From Nitrosomonas sp. Nm132 (lineage in GTDB: Bacteria > Pseudomonadota > Gammaproteobacteria > Burkholderiales > Nitrosomonadaceae), in assembly GCF_900100485.1 (NCBI RefSeq), contig NZ_FNDH01000004.1:91869-155868 (forward strand): a stretch of 64,000 nucleotides of DNA, in the 5' to 3' direction. A program made the translations under genes and the position numbers. This document shows positions 31,060-39,274 of this stretch, one piece after another. The notes below the pieces were generated by a model, which was given only the letters and a program-made list of their open reading frames with translations, was not told the origin of the DNA and made no database searches. Each line of letters begins with the position of its first letter. The first letter of the stretch is position 1.

Positions 31060-31220
31060 ATACATATATTGAGACCTTTGCAGCACATCCTGTCTGGCTT
31101 TACTCCGAGTCTGGTCATGGCGTCACTGTCCGCGTTCCCGTTCCCGCTTCAAGCCTCCAAAGAAGCGCTCTGCTACAGCCTTATCCCGACAATCACCCTG
31201 CCTGCTCATACGGCTGATTC
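31060..31220 (-). pseudogene. IS3-family orfB fragment
   Basis: Read on the minus strand, the sequence gives SRMSRQGDCRDKAVAERFFGGLKRERERGQ followed by a stop and QTRSKARQDVLQ (shown as SRMSRQGDCRDKAVAERFF and SKARQDVLQ). This matches the last catalytic block of IS3-type integrases (SMSRKGNCxDNAxAESFFxxLKxE, then YxTRxEAxxDVxxYI). It has an in-frame stop and no upstream part, so it is a relic. The rest of 30974-31391 shows nothing recognisable. Confidence 0.65.
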
Positions 31221-31391
31221 CTTATAGTCCTAAAAAGCGCGCATCCTTGCCATTTATTGTTTAGTTTGGGCAGAAGTAAATCCATTATTGGGATCCGGCG
31301 GCGCGTTCCCTTTAATCTTTTTAGTGTGAATAGCGGTTGTAATGTGTTTGGATCATTAGCACAGCAACCAGATCATATGGCTCTTTTTATT

Positions 31392-31499
31392 GATGTTCCT
31401 GGCGCCGAAGGATAAAAATTGTATGCATATGCATTATTGCCTACCTACTTGTTACCTCCTAGCATCATCTTGCAACAAAGCTAAGCTGGTTTGATCCGT
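31392..31499 (+). repeat. 108 bp dispersed repeat, copy B
   Basis: This is the second copy of the repeat at 25306-25413, same length and orientation. It ends eight bases before MITE-like copy 4. Confidence 0.75.
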
Positions 31500-31507
31500 A
31501 TTTTACT

Positions 31508-31677
31508 TTAACCCGAATATTTCATAAATTGGCGCGTGTCCTCACTTGTCTTTTGATTAATAAGAAAGATTTTGCTCAGTCGGGTGTATGAGTCACTACA
31601 CCCCTCTTTCTCAAAACTTCCCTATTAATCAAAATCCTGCGTGATCATCACGCGAATTTATGAAATATTCGGGCTAA
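31508..31677 (+). mobile_element. MITE-like palindromic element, copy 4
   Basis: This 170 bp copy begins TTAACCCGAAT and ends ATTCGGGCTAA, so its two outer bases differ (A on the left, C on the right). The shared flank is TA. It lies 74 bases before the DUF2235 gene, whose leader is AT-rich. Confidence 0.85.
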
Positions 31678-31751
31678 CAAACAGGGTGTTTATTTTTCCT
31701 ATACACCATTAACTTTTTAACATTAAGTTTAATTATGGGGGGGTAAGGATT

Positions 31752-32909
31752 ATGAAGAAACTCGCTGTATTTTTTGATGGAACATGGAATCGCGAGGATC
31801 AACGCAATGAAAATGGGCAAGCTTGCCCCACGAATGTGGTCAAACTCTTCGAGGCGACTCTTCCCGCTGATAACCGCGGTAATCCGCAGCTTGTTGAGTA
31901 TGTGCGAGGAATTGGAACACGTCGTACTGAGCGGATCAGAGGTGGGGGATTCGGCTACGGCATCTCGGATAACATCAAGGAAGGTTACAGATTTCTGGTC
32001 AGCAATTATGAACCGGGTGATGCCATTTATATCTTTGGTTTCAGTCGCGGTGCCTATACAGCCAGAAGCCTTGCCGGCTTGATTCGCAACAGTGGTATTC
32101 TGAAACGCGATAAAATGCATCGGATCAACGAAGCGTATGCTATTTATAAAGATAAATCCCCGAAGTGGCATCCCAATGCGCCTGCTTCCGAGGCGTTTAG
32201 GCAACAACACACTTGGGGTAACGAAACAATCAGATTCCTGGGCGTTTTTGATACGGTGGGTGCATTGGGTGCACCGTTTGGCATCGTTTTTAGCTGGATC
32301 GTTGCTAAGTTATTTAAGATCGGATTCCATGATACACAGCTGAGTTCCATTATCGAGAGCGCTTACCACGCTTTGGCAGTTGACGAGCGACGCTTGCCGT
32401 TTCTCCCGACTCCTATGGAATCTAATATTAAACGACATAATTCTTCAAACTTTGAACAAAAGTGGTTTCCTGGGGTGCATTCCAACGTTGGTGGCGGCTA
32501 TCCGAATACTGGGTTGTCCGATTTAGCGCTTGAATGGATGGCGAGCAAGGCGGCGTCTCATGGTTTGAGTCTTGATTTGCAAAGAATATCGAACCCGCCA
32601 TTCAGCCCAAACGTGCAAGAATCGCCGGAAAGTTCTCAATCCATGCTGTACCGTATCCCCACGGTGTTATTTGTGAAGCTGCCAGGCTTGATAGGTCTGG
32701 TTCCTAAGAAATACAAAAACGCCCTGTCAGATATTCAGTGGAATGGCGACTACATCCGACCTATCCCCGATAAAGGAGACATTGCCCCATATATCGGAAA
32801 TTCATCAAGTCAACTAGCGAAGCAATATCAGGGCAGCCTCGATGTTTCTATCATCCAGAAAATCAACCAATGTTCTGAGCAGTATCAACCACTCAACGTC
32901 TTAAGATAA
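31752..32909 (+). CDS. DUF2235 alpha/beta hydrolase (Tle1-like phospholipase family)
   Basis: The 385-residue protein starts KKLAVFFDGTWNRED, the standard opening of DUF2235. The nucleophile elbow is GFSRGAYTARSLAG (Ser of GxSxG near residue 99), the acid is likely in FLGVFDTVGALGAP (near 163-170) and the His in WFPGVHSNVGGGYPN (near 240). These words match the Tle1 family of type VI secretion phospholipase effectors, though many members are housekeeping hydrolases of unknown role. No VgrG, PAAR or immunity gene is adjacent here, so an effector role is not supported by context. The ribosome binding site is GGGGTAAGG. A MITE-like element sits just upstream. Confidence 0.85.
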   Translation: MKKLAVFFDGTWNREDQRNENGQACPTNVVKLFEATLPADNRGNPQLVEYVRGIGTRRTERIRGGGFGYGISDNIKEGYRFLVSNYEPGDAIYIFGFSRGAYTARSLAGLIRNSGILKRDKMHRINEAYAIYKDKSPKWHPNAPASEAFRQQHTWGNETIRFLGVFDTVGALGAPFGIVFSWIVAKLFKIGFHDTQLSSIIESAYHALAVDERRLPFLPTPMESNIKRHNSSNFEQKWFPGVHSNVGGGYPNTGLSDLALEWMASKAASHGLSLDLQRISNPPFSPNVQESPESSQSMLYRIPTVLFVKLPGLIGLVPKKYKNALSDIQWNGDYIRPIPDKGDIAPYIGNSSSQLAKQYQGSLDVSIIQKINQCSEQYQPLNVLR

Positions 32910-32923
32910 ACCTAAATTCCCCG

Positions 32924-33124
32924 TTAGCGCGAGCGGATATCCGCTTTGCTGAGAAAGATGCCGAACCGGACAGCTGGCTGCGCAAGCTGATAACGCAGCG
33001 TAACAAAAATGCTGCTGCAGTCGCACTGGCGAACAAGAACGTATGTGTCGTCTGGGTTTTGCCGGAAAATGACAAAATATACGAACAGGATTACATCCCA
33101 ACAGCCCAGACTGCTGCATCGTAA
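32924..33124 (+). pseudogene. IS110-family transposase C-terminal fragment
   Basis: The frame ending in TAA at 33122-33124 reads SWLRKLITQRNKNAAAVALANKN, then VVWVLPENDKIYEQDYIPTA (shown in blocks LITQRNKNAAAVALANKN and YEQDYIPTA). This matches the end of IS110-type transposases (RRHRNVVAVALANKNARIVWALL). The nuclease domain and most of the helix domain are missing. It begins right after the DUF2235 stop. From 33125 to 33445 I see no gene, only a short hairpin (GTTCCCG..CGGGAAC). Confidence 0.65.
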
Positions 33125-33445
33125 TCCGGTTAGATGGATGGGCGTATCAAAATGATGCATATCGATAGCAAGTTTAAGGAGTAAAGCTCAGTGTATGGAG
33201 TACGTGGTAGCAATAAGCTGCTACTCAGGGATTCCATCAGGGACAGAAGCAAGGTATCTCACGCAAGTCCGGATATAGCGGATATAGAGCGGCAATTTTT
33301 ACCTTCTCAAAATCGTTGAGTGAAAGTCCGCTTTTTGGGTTCCCGCCTACACGGGAACGGCAAGATTGGGCTTATTCAGAAACGCTTCAGTGACCTCACT
33401 GGCCACTGACTGATATTTCGAGTGTAATCATTTACTTTCTTCACG

Positions 33446-33474
33446 CAGCAAATGATCAGTAATATTCGGGTTAG
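33446..33474. repeat. Degenerate end of the MITE-like element
   Basis: AATATTCGGGTTAG (33461-33474) resembles the right end of the 170 bp element, preceded by a poor match to its subterminal part. It overlaps the last codon and stop of ppa, so coincidence cannot be excluded. Confidence 0.35.
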
Positions 33475-34019
33475 AACTTGGGTTTATTTTTTGCTGAATT
33501 ATAACGTTTGACGCCTGCCATAATCTCTGTCTTGGCTTCGTCAATACCCCCCCATCCTTCAATCTTGACCCATTTGCTCTTTTCAAGATCTTTGTAGTGA
33601 GCGAAGAAATGCGCAATCTGCGCACGCATGAATTCTGGTAGGTCTTCCAGAGATTTGATTTGCGTGTAAAGACTGCATAATTTGTCTATCGGTACTGCCA
33701 CCAGCTTGATATCTTCACCGGCTTCATCAGTCATATGCAATGCACCGAGTGGTCTACAGCGCACAACCACACCGGTAATCAAGGGCACCGGCGAAATGAC
33801 CAGGACATCTACTGGATCTTTATCTTCGGATAAGGTATGGGGGATGTAGCCATAATTACACGGATAATGCATGGAAGTAGACATGAAACGGTCTACAAAC
33901 ATAGCACCTGTTTTCTTGTCCATTTCATATTTGATGGGATCAGAATTCATAGGGATTTCAATGATCACATTGAAATCGTTGGGGAGATCATGACCTGAAT
34001 CGACGCGGTCTAAATTCAT
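33471..34019 (-). CDS. ppa: Inorganic pyrophosphatase (family I)
   Basis: The cytoplasmic enzyme hydrolyses PPi to phosphate and pulls biosynthetic reactions forward. The 182-residue protein has the family I active-site words FNVIIEIPMNSDPIKYEMDK (near 18-37), YPCNYGYIPHTLSEDKDPVDVLV (the metal-binding D-x-DPxD block, near 55-75) and KIEGWGGIDEAKTEI at the C-terminus. The length is normal. It is the third PPi enzyme in the window. The stop codon overlaps a possible MITE-end remnant. Confidence 0.96.
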   Translation of the reverse strand: MNLDRVDSGHDLPNDFNVIIEIPMNSDPIKYEMDKKTGAMFVDRFMSTSMHYPCNYGYIPHTLSEDKDPVDVLVISPVPLITGVVVRCRPLGALHMTDEAGEDIKLVAVPIDKLCSLYTQIKSLEDLPEFMRAQIAHFFAHYKDLEKSKWVKIEGWGGIDEAKTEIMAGVKRYNSAKNKPKF

Positions 34020-34131
34020 TGGTAATCCTAGAGATAATAATGCGCTATTATACCGATAGGCGCTGATTATCAGAATATTGATTCTCGATAAACTTTGCTT
34101 CCTTAAAGAATGCTACGTTAACTTAGTCATT

Positions 34132-34962
34132 ATGCGCATGTTACTTAAACTGGTTATGTTTATTGCAGCCAGCTATGCGGCATTGCTGCTACTGGTATTT
34201 TTCGCACAATCGCATCTCATCTATTTTCCGCAAACCGGACGTGACATTGCCATTACACCTGCCCAGGATGGGCTTGCTTATGAAGTGGTGAAGCTTGCCA
34301 CGAGTGATCATGAAACCCTGCATGGCTGGTTTGTGCCTGCGCCCTCTGCTGCAAAGGGAACCATTCTTTTCTTTCACGGGAATGCAGGCAATATTTCCCA
34401 TCGAATGGATTATTTGCTGACGTTTTATCGGCTGGGTTATAGCACGTTCATTTTCGATTACCGTGGTTATGGCAAAAGCAGTGGCTCGCCATCAGAATCA
34501 GGCACTTATCATGATGCATCGGCGGCATGGCGATACTTGACCGAGATAAAAGCGATTCCGCCTTCTCGTATTGTGCTATTCGGTGAATCGCTGGGTGGAG
34601 CCATCGCAGCATGGCTTGCTGCACAGCAAAAACCTGCTGCATTGGTATTGGCATCCGTACTGACTTCGGTGCCCGATCTGGCAGCGGAATTGTATCCTTT
34701 CCTGCCGGTGCGCCTACTGTCCCGTTTTCAATACCGTACGATCGACTATTTGCCGTCTATTACTTGTCCGGTGCTGGTCGCGCATAGTCCGCAAGATGAA
34801 ATCGTGCCGTTTTCGCACGGCCAGGCGCTCTTTCAGGCAGCATCCGAACCGAAGCAATTTCTGGCATTGCAGGGTGGGCACAATGAAGGCTTCATTTTTA
34901 CCCGCAAGGAATGGGCCATGTCACTGGATGAATTTCTCATCACAAGCTTGGGGGCGCCCTAA
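34132..34962 (+). CDS. Membrane-anchored alpha/beta hydrolase (BEM46-like)
   Basis: From the ATG at 34132 the 276-residue protein starts MRMLLKLVMFIAASYAALLL, a single N-terminal membrane anchor. The hydrolase domain follows: ILFFHGNAGNISHR (oxyanion region), FDYRGYGKSSGSPSE, nucleophile elbow GESLGGAIAAW (Ser near 165), acid in AHSPQDEIVPF and His in LQGGHNEGF. This is the BEM46/YfhR-like subfamily. A longer reading to 34078 has no signal-like start and lacks a better ribosome binding site. The substrate is unknown. Confidence 0.87.
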   Translation: MRMLLKLVMFIAASYAALLLLVFFAQSHLIYFPQTGRDIAITPAQDGLAYEVVKLATSDHETLHGWFVPAPSAAKGTILFFHGNAGNISHRMDYLLTFYRLGYSTFIFDYRGYGKSSGSPSESGTYHDASAAWRYLTEIKAIPPSRIVLFGESLGGAIAAWLAAQQKPAALVLASVLTSVPDLAAELYPFLPVRLLSRFQYRTIDYLPSITCPVLVAHSPQDEIVPFSHGQALFQAASEPKQFLALQGGHNEGFIFTRKEWAMSLDEFLITSLGAP

Positions 34963-35022
34963 CAAGAGCAAATCAACGAATATATTTTTAGCGGATTTTT
35001 GCTTATTTTTTGGAATCTTCTC

Positions 35023-35192
35023 TTAACCCGAATATTTCATAAATTGGCACGTGCCCTCACTTGTCTTTTGATTAATAAGAAAGATTTTGCTCAGTCGGGT
35101 GTATGAATCACTACACCCCTCTTTCTCAAAACTTCCCTATTAATCAAAATCCTGCGTGATCATCACGCGAATTTATGAAATATTCGGGTTAA
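35023..35192 (+). mobile_element. MITE-like palindromic element, copy 5
   Basis: This 170 bp copy has TTAA on both sides and nearly the same sequence as copies 3 and 4. It starts 60 bases after the hydrolase stop and precedes the small exported protein gene. Confidence 0.85.
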
Positions 35193-35303
35193 TGTGTGTT
35201 GGTTCTCCAGCATTCAGTATCTAAAGTAATGCTTGCAAGATTAACTTTTATTCATTGAGGCGGTCTTATTCAGTTCAGTTAGTCCGAATAAAAGGAGGTT
35301 CAG

Positions 35304-35552
35304 ATGAAATTGCGTCATTTCATAGCGATGGTATGCCTGCTCATATTTAGTAGCGGGGCGTTTGCGTATCGCTGTTCGATCGATATGAGAAAAATTGATG
35401 AGGCTTTGGCAAAAAAACCGGCAATCACTGAAGCTCAAGAAACTGAGGTCAGGAAGTTGCGCGCTGAAGGTGAAACTTTACATGAAAAGGGAAAGCATCA
35501 AGAAGCACTGGAAACCCTGCATAAAGCAATGGAAATATTGGGTGTTCAGTAA
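35304..35552 (+). CDS. Small exported helical protein
   Basis: The 82-residue protein has a signal peptide (KLRHFIAMVCLLIFSSGAFA, cleaved near residue 21). A mature helical hairpin follows: DMRKIDEALAKKPAITEAQETEV, then LRAEGETLHEKGKHQEALETLHKAMEIL (given in part: GETLHEKGKHQEALETLHKA), which looks like one TPR unit. A strong ribosome binding site (AAAAGGAGG) supports it. No function is known to me. It lies 70 bases before the cysteine desulfurase gene and could share its transcript. Confidence 0.75.
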   Translation: MKLRHFIAMVCLLIFSSGAFAYRCSIDMRKIDEALAKKPAITEAQETEVRKLRAEGETLHEKGKHQEALETLHKAMEILGVQ

Positions 35553-35622
35553 AAATCTGATGAGCGGGAAAATAATGGCACTGAATGAAAGTGCCTAACA
35601 TTCTGGGAAAAAGTGAAAATCA

Positions 35623-36777
35623 ATGACGCAAACTTATTTTGATCATAATGCGACCACCGCAGTCGATGAAACCGTATTGGAAGCCATGCTGCCGTATTTC
35701 CGGCTGGCTTATGGCAATGCGTCCAGCCGTCATGCGTATGGAATGGTCGCGCGCCGTGCGATCAATCAGGCACGCGAGCAAGTCGCGCAGGCTGTTGGGG
35801 TGCAGCCGTCACAGATCATCTTTACGAGCGGCGGATCGGAGGCAAACAATCTTTTCATCCGCGGGGTGGCAGATTATTTGAAGCCTTCACGCGTGGCCGT
35901 CAGCGCGATCGAGCATCCCTGTATCAGGCGGCCAGCACAGGAGTTGGCGCGAAGAACGAGCGAACGATGGCAATTGCGCCAGTTGGCAGTGAATGAATTA
36001 GGTCAGGTGAGATTGGATGATGCAGCAAGCGCCTTGGCTGACCAGCCAGCGATGGTATCGGTGATGCTGGCAAACAATGAAACCGGCGTGATTCAGGAGG
36101 TGGCTGCCATCGCGGACATGGCCCGATCACAAGGCGCCTGGATGCATACCGACGCAGTTCAGGCGTTCGGCAAAATTCCAGTTGATTTCACCGAACTGAA
36201 AGTGCATGCGATGACTATTTCCGCTCATAAAATTTATGGGCCCAAGGGCGCAGCCGCATTGATCATCGACAAGCGATTGCTACTTAAGCCACTTATTTAT
36301 GGCGGAGGGCATGAAAACGGCTTGCGTTCGGGTACTGAGAATGTGCCGGCGATCGTTGGTTTCGGTGTTGCCTGTGAGTTGGCCGGGTCACGCATGCACG
36401 ATCTGTCCGTACGCTTGACTGGATTGCGTGACTACCTCGAACGCGGGTTAATAGAAATGGGTGCGACGATTTTCGGATTGGGTGCGTCGCGCTTACCAAA
36501 TACCTGCTATTTTGCGCTGCCGGAGATCGAAGGTGATACTTTGGTTGTGCGCCTGGACAAAGCGGGTTTTGCGGTAGCCAGCGGGGCGGCCTGTTCCAGT
36601 GTGACTCCGGGACAGAGCCACGTGCTGGAAGCGATGGGGGTTGAGCCCATGCTTGCGCGTTGCGCGGTAAGAGTAAGCCTGGGCGATGGCAATACCATGA
36701 CTCAAGTCGATGATTTTCTGAAGGCCGTTGGCAAAATCGCCGAAGAGCTGAAGCGTTTGAACGGGATGATGATTTGA
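35623..36777 (+). CDS. Cysteine desulfurase (NifS/IscS family)
   Basis: This PLP enzyme takes sulfur from cysteine for Fe-S clusters, thio-tRNA or other uses. The 384-residue protein begins TYFDHNATTAVDETVLEAML. It has SGGSEANNLFI, NNETGVIQ, the PLP-lysine block TISAHKIYGPKGAAALI (Lys near 205) and the catalytic-cysteine loop SGAACSSVTPGQSHVLEAMG (Cys near 326). The short loop around the cysteine is closest to the NifS/IscS type. No iscU, iscA or hscBA lies nearby, so this is a stand-alone copy and not the main isc operon. Confidence 0.92.
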   Translation: MTQTYFDHNATTAVDETVLEAMLPYFRLAYGNASSRHAYGMVARRAINQAREQVAQAVGVQPSQIIFTSGGSEANNLFIRGVADYLKPSRVAVSAIEHPCIRRPAQELARRTSERWQLRQLAVNELGQVRLDDAASALADQPAMVSVMLANNETGVIQEVAAIADMARSQGAWMHTDAVQAFGKIPVDFTELKVHAMTISAHKIYGPKGAAALIIDKRLLLKPLIYGGGHENGLRSGTENVPAIVGFGVACELAGSRMHDLSVRLTGLRDYLERGLIEMGATIFGLGASRLPNTCYFALPEIEGDTLVVRLDKAGFAVASGAACSSVTPGQSHVLEAMGVEPMLARCAVRVSLGDGNTMTQVDDFLKAVGKIAEELKRLNGMMI

Positions 36778-36912
36778 TTCATTCCTGTGAAAAATGCTGT
36801 TGCGTTGAGTGGTCGAGACTGCTATCAAATTAAGGAAAATCCGATGTTTTCAAGTAGAATAACTTCCCGATATTAATATTTTTACGCAGCAAAAATCATC
36901 AGAAGGTAAACA

Positions 36913-36933
36913 ATGCGGCAAATGATGCTATGA
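36913..36933 (+). promoter_or_regulatory. Six-codon leader ORF overlapping the next start
   Basis: Behind AGAAGGTAAAC, an ATG at 36913 opens MRQMML and stops at TGA 36931-36933, which overlaps the ATG of the nucleotidyltransferase gene (ATGA). The best ribosome binding site serves this mini-ORF, so the main gene may depend on translational coupling or re-initiation. Confidence 0.4.
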
Positions 36934-37754
36934 CTGACAATAAAAGCTTAGGTCCTGTTAAAGCCATTGTTTTGAGTGCGGGGCAGGGTCGGCGATTACT
37001 TCCCCTGACTGAAAATACCCCCAAGTGCTTGTTACCCGTTTTTGGCAAGCCCGTGATCGCATGGCAGATCGATGCTTTGTTGCAGGCGGGAATTGAGGAC
37101 GTGACGGTGGTTGTTGGTTTCCAGGTTGGAAAGGTGGAAGCATTACTGGCGGAGCGTTATGCCGATTATCCTCAAGTCAAAACACGGTTCAATCCTTTTT
37201 TTGAGGTGGCGGATAATCTAGCCAGTTGCTGGATTGCGCGTGATGAGATGACCGATAATTTTCTGTTGCTGAATGGCGATACCCTTTTTGACGCTGGCTT
37301 ATTGTCGCGTGTGCTGGAAGCTGAGAGGGCGCCTATTACGCTTTGTGTAGACTTCAAGGAAGCATACGATGAAGATGACATGAAAGTGCAGCTGGATGCT
37401 GATGGATGGGTAAAGCATGTCAGTAAAGTCCTGACAGCAGAGCATACGAATGCTGAATCCATCGGGTTGATCCATTTTCATGGACGGGGCGCCCAGCTTT
37501 TCCAGGATGCAGTTGAACGTGCCTTGCGGGATCCGGCCAAGCTTAAATCCTGGTATCTCACCATCATTGATATGCTAGCTCAGCAACGATTGGTGAATGC
37601 TTGCTCCGTGCAGGGATTCAAATGGTGCGAAATTGATTTCATTGATGATTTGCGCAGAAGTGAAACGTTGTTTGCGTTGCAGGGCGGGGTATCGAAGAAA
37701 GCGAACCAGGCGGAGAACGCTGTATCTGATAATGTATCATCTACCGCAATCTAG
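36930..37754 (+). CDS. Sugar-phosphate/phosphocholine-type nucleotidyltransferase
   Basis: The 274-residue protein has a nucleotidyltransferase fold: AIVLSAGQGRRLLPLTENTPKCLLPV (shown as LSAGQGRRLLPLT and PKCLLPV), GKPVIAWQIDALL, the metal-binding LLLNGDTLFD and a late WCEIDFIDDLR. Such enzymes activate sugar phosphates, phosphocholine or similar groups with NTP. FEVADNLASCWIARDEM and the EID motif resemble phosphocholine cytidylyltransferase-like proteins. It leads a tight run of genes (HIT protein three bases later, then a desaturase and phosphoglycerate mutase). The exact substrate cannot be read. Confidence 0.85.
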   Translation: MTDNKSLGPVKAIVLSAGQGRRLLPLTENTPKCLLPVFGKPVIAWQIDALLQAGIEDVTVVVGFQVGKVEALLAERYADYPQVKTRFNPFFEVADNLASCWIARDEMTDNFLLLNGDTLFDAGLLSRVLEAERAPITLCVDFKEAYDEDDMKVQLDADGWVKHVSKVLTAEHTNAESIGLIHFHGRGAQLFQDAVERALRDPAKLKSWYLTIIDMLAQQRLVNACSVQGFKWCEIDFIDDLRRSETLFALQGGVSKKANQAENAVSDNVSSTAI

Positions 37755-37757
37755 CTT

Positions 37758-38201
37758 ATGGCGATAACCGTTTTTAATGGCACCATGCAGAAATTTGGCG
37801 CCCCGGCTACCATCATTCACCAGTGTCCGCATTGGAGCGTCCTGCTGCGTCCTGCGCAACTTACCTTGGGCGCATTAGTGCTTGTCGCCCATGAACCAGT
37901 GCAGGCGTTTTCTGAATTGAGCCCGGCGAGTTTTGTGGCGTTGCACCAGATGACCGGGCAGATCGAGTCTGCGCTGAAAAAAGCGTTTAATTACGACAAG
38001 CTGAACTACCTGATGCTGATGATGGTTGATCCAGATGTGCATTTCCACGTAGTTCCGCGTTATGCCCATCCAAAGCAGTTCAGTGGTCAAACATTTGTGG
38101 ATGCCGGCTGGCCCGGTGTTCCTAACTTCGGGCAAATCAATGACACTGATAGCGCGACCAACCAACTGATCATTGAATACATTAAGGCCTGCTGGGAATA
38201 A
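37758..38201 (+). CDS. HIT-family protein
   Basis: The 147-residue protein has the histidine-triad region near residue 94: DPDVHFHVVPRYAHP, which is HxHxx followed by a shorter match than the classical HxHxHxx. HIT proteins are nucleotide hydrolases or transferases acting on AMP-linked substrates. The order of the gene, three bases after the nucleotidyltransferase stop, indicates co-translation. The protein resembles the Ap4A-hydrolase-like bacterial group. I cannot name the substrate. Confidence 0.83.
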   Translation: MAITVFNGTMQKFGAPATIIHQCPHWSVLLRPAQLTLGALVLVAHEPVQAFSELSPASFVALHQMTGQIESALKKAFNYDKLNYLMLMMVDPDVHFHVVPRYAHPKQFSGQTFVDAGWPGVPNFGQINDTDSATNQLIIEYIKACWE

Positions 38202-38211
38202 ACAAGATAAG

Positions 38212-39252
38212 ATGTCTGATAGCAATTTGCCTGCTGATTTTCCATTGCACGAAGCCCATGCGCTCGTGCGCGATCTGATGACGCCGAATCCATGGATATA
38301 TTGGCTGGATTTTCTGTTTCATATTACGCTGAGTTGGACTGCGTTCGTAATCGCGCTACATAGCTCATTTTTCTCCATTTGGCAGCTTCTCGCATGTAGT
38401 GTCGCCGTATTGGCTTTTTATCGGTCGGCAATCTTTGTCCATGAACTGGCTCATCTCAAGAAGGGAACGTTCACAGTATTTCGTCTGGCGTGGAATCTAA
38501 TCTGCGGTATTCCCCTGATGATTCCATCGTTTACTTATGATGGTGTCCATAACGATCATCACAAACGCGATGTGTATGGCACCAGCAAGGATGGTGAATA
38601 TCTGCCGTTCGCAACGCAACGGCCTGGCGAGATGGTGCGTTATGTGCTGCTGTCATTCATGCTGCCGCTGCTGCTGGTCGCCCGTTTCCTGCTGCTGACA
38701 CCGCTATCCTATTTGATTCCGCCATTGCGTAAGCTGGTCTGGGAGCGGGCCTCTTCTCTGACGATTAACCCCAATTACAAACGAGCAGCCAACGCTGTAC
38801 GTAATGATCACAACTGGCGCTTACAGGAATTCGCCACGTTTATGTTTGCACTGATGGTTGTTACCAGTGTTGCCCTCGGCGTTCTGCCTTACCAGGCGTT
38901 GGCGCTGTGGTATGTCATTGCGGTGTTGATTTTCATCCTGAATTCATTGCGCACCTTGGCGGCGCATGCTTATCGCAATCCGGGCGATCGTACCCTGGGA
39001 CTGGCTGAGCAGTACTTGGATTCAGTCAATATCCCGGGAAATTTCATCACGGGCCTGTGGGCGCCGGTGGGATTGCGTTATCACGCCACGCATCATCTCT
39101 TCATGAGTCTGCCTTATCACAACCTGGGCAAGGCGCAGCAACGCCTTGTGCGCGGGCTGAACGACAATACCCTGTATCTGCAAACGGTGCGCAAGGGACT
39201 GTGGGATGCCTTGACACGCATCTGGAAAGAAGCGGCCGCATCAACCCGTTAG
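38212..39252 (+). CDS. Membrane fatty acid desaturase
   Basis: From the ATG at 38212 the 346-residue protein has four or so membrane segments and three His boxes: HELAHLKKG, HNDHHKRDVYG and HATHHLFMSLPYHNL. These bind the diiron centre of acyl-lipid or acyl-CoA desaturases and related hydroxylases. I moved the start downstream of an earlier possible TTG because GATAAG lies just before this ATG and the longer part would overlap the HIT gene. The neighbours (nucleotidyltransferase and HIT protein) hint that it modifies a membrane or activated lipid, but this is inference. Confidence 0.88.
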   Translation: MSDSNLPADFPLHEAHALVRDLMTPNPWIYWLDFLFHITLSWTAFVIALHSSFFSIWQLLACSVAVLAFYRSAIFVHELAHLKKGTFTVFRLAWNLICGIPLMIPSFTYDGVHNDHHKRDVYGTSKDGEYLPFATQRPGEMVRYVLLSFMLPLLLVARFLLLTPLSYLIPPLRKLVWERASSLTINPNYKRAANAVRNDHNWRLQEFATFMFALMVVTSVALGVLPYQALALWYVIAVLIFILNSLRTLAAHAYRNPGDRTLGLAEQYLDSVNIPGNFITGLWAPVGLRYHATHHLFMSLPYHNLGKAQQRLVRGLNDNTLYLQTVRKGLWDALTRIWKEAAASTR

Positions 39253-39274
39253 AAACGATCAAGGAACATCCTCC

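Noticed and set aside
31752..32909. Type VI secretion effector-immunity locus
   Set aside because: The DUF2235 protein belongs to a family that includes Tle1, but no VgrG, PAAR, adaptor or immunity gene is adjacent.
33330..33370. Hairpin GTTCCCG..CGGGAAC as a terminator
   Set aside because: There is no T run after it and no gene ends there; it is probably a decayed repeat.
23970..35192. CRISPR array made of the five similar repeats
   Set aside because: The repeats are 170 bp, far apart, in both orientations and between genes; spacing and size do not fit CRISPR.
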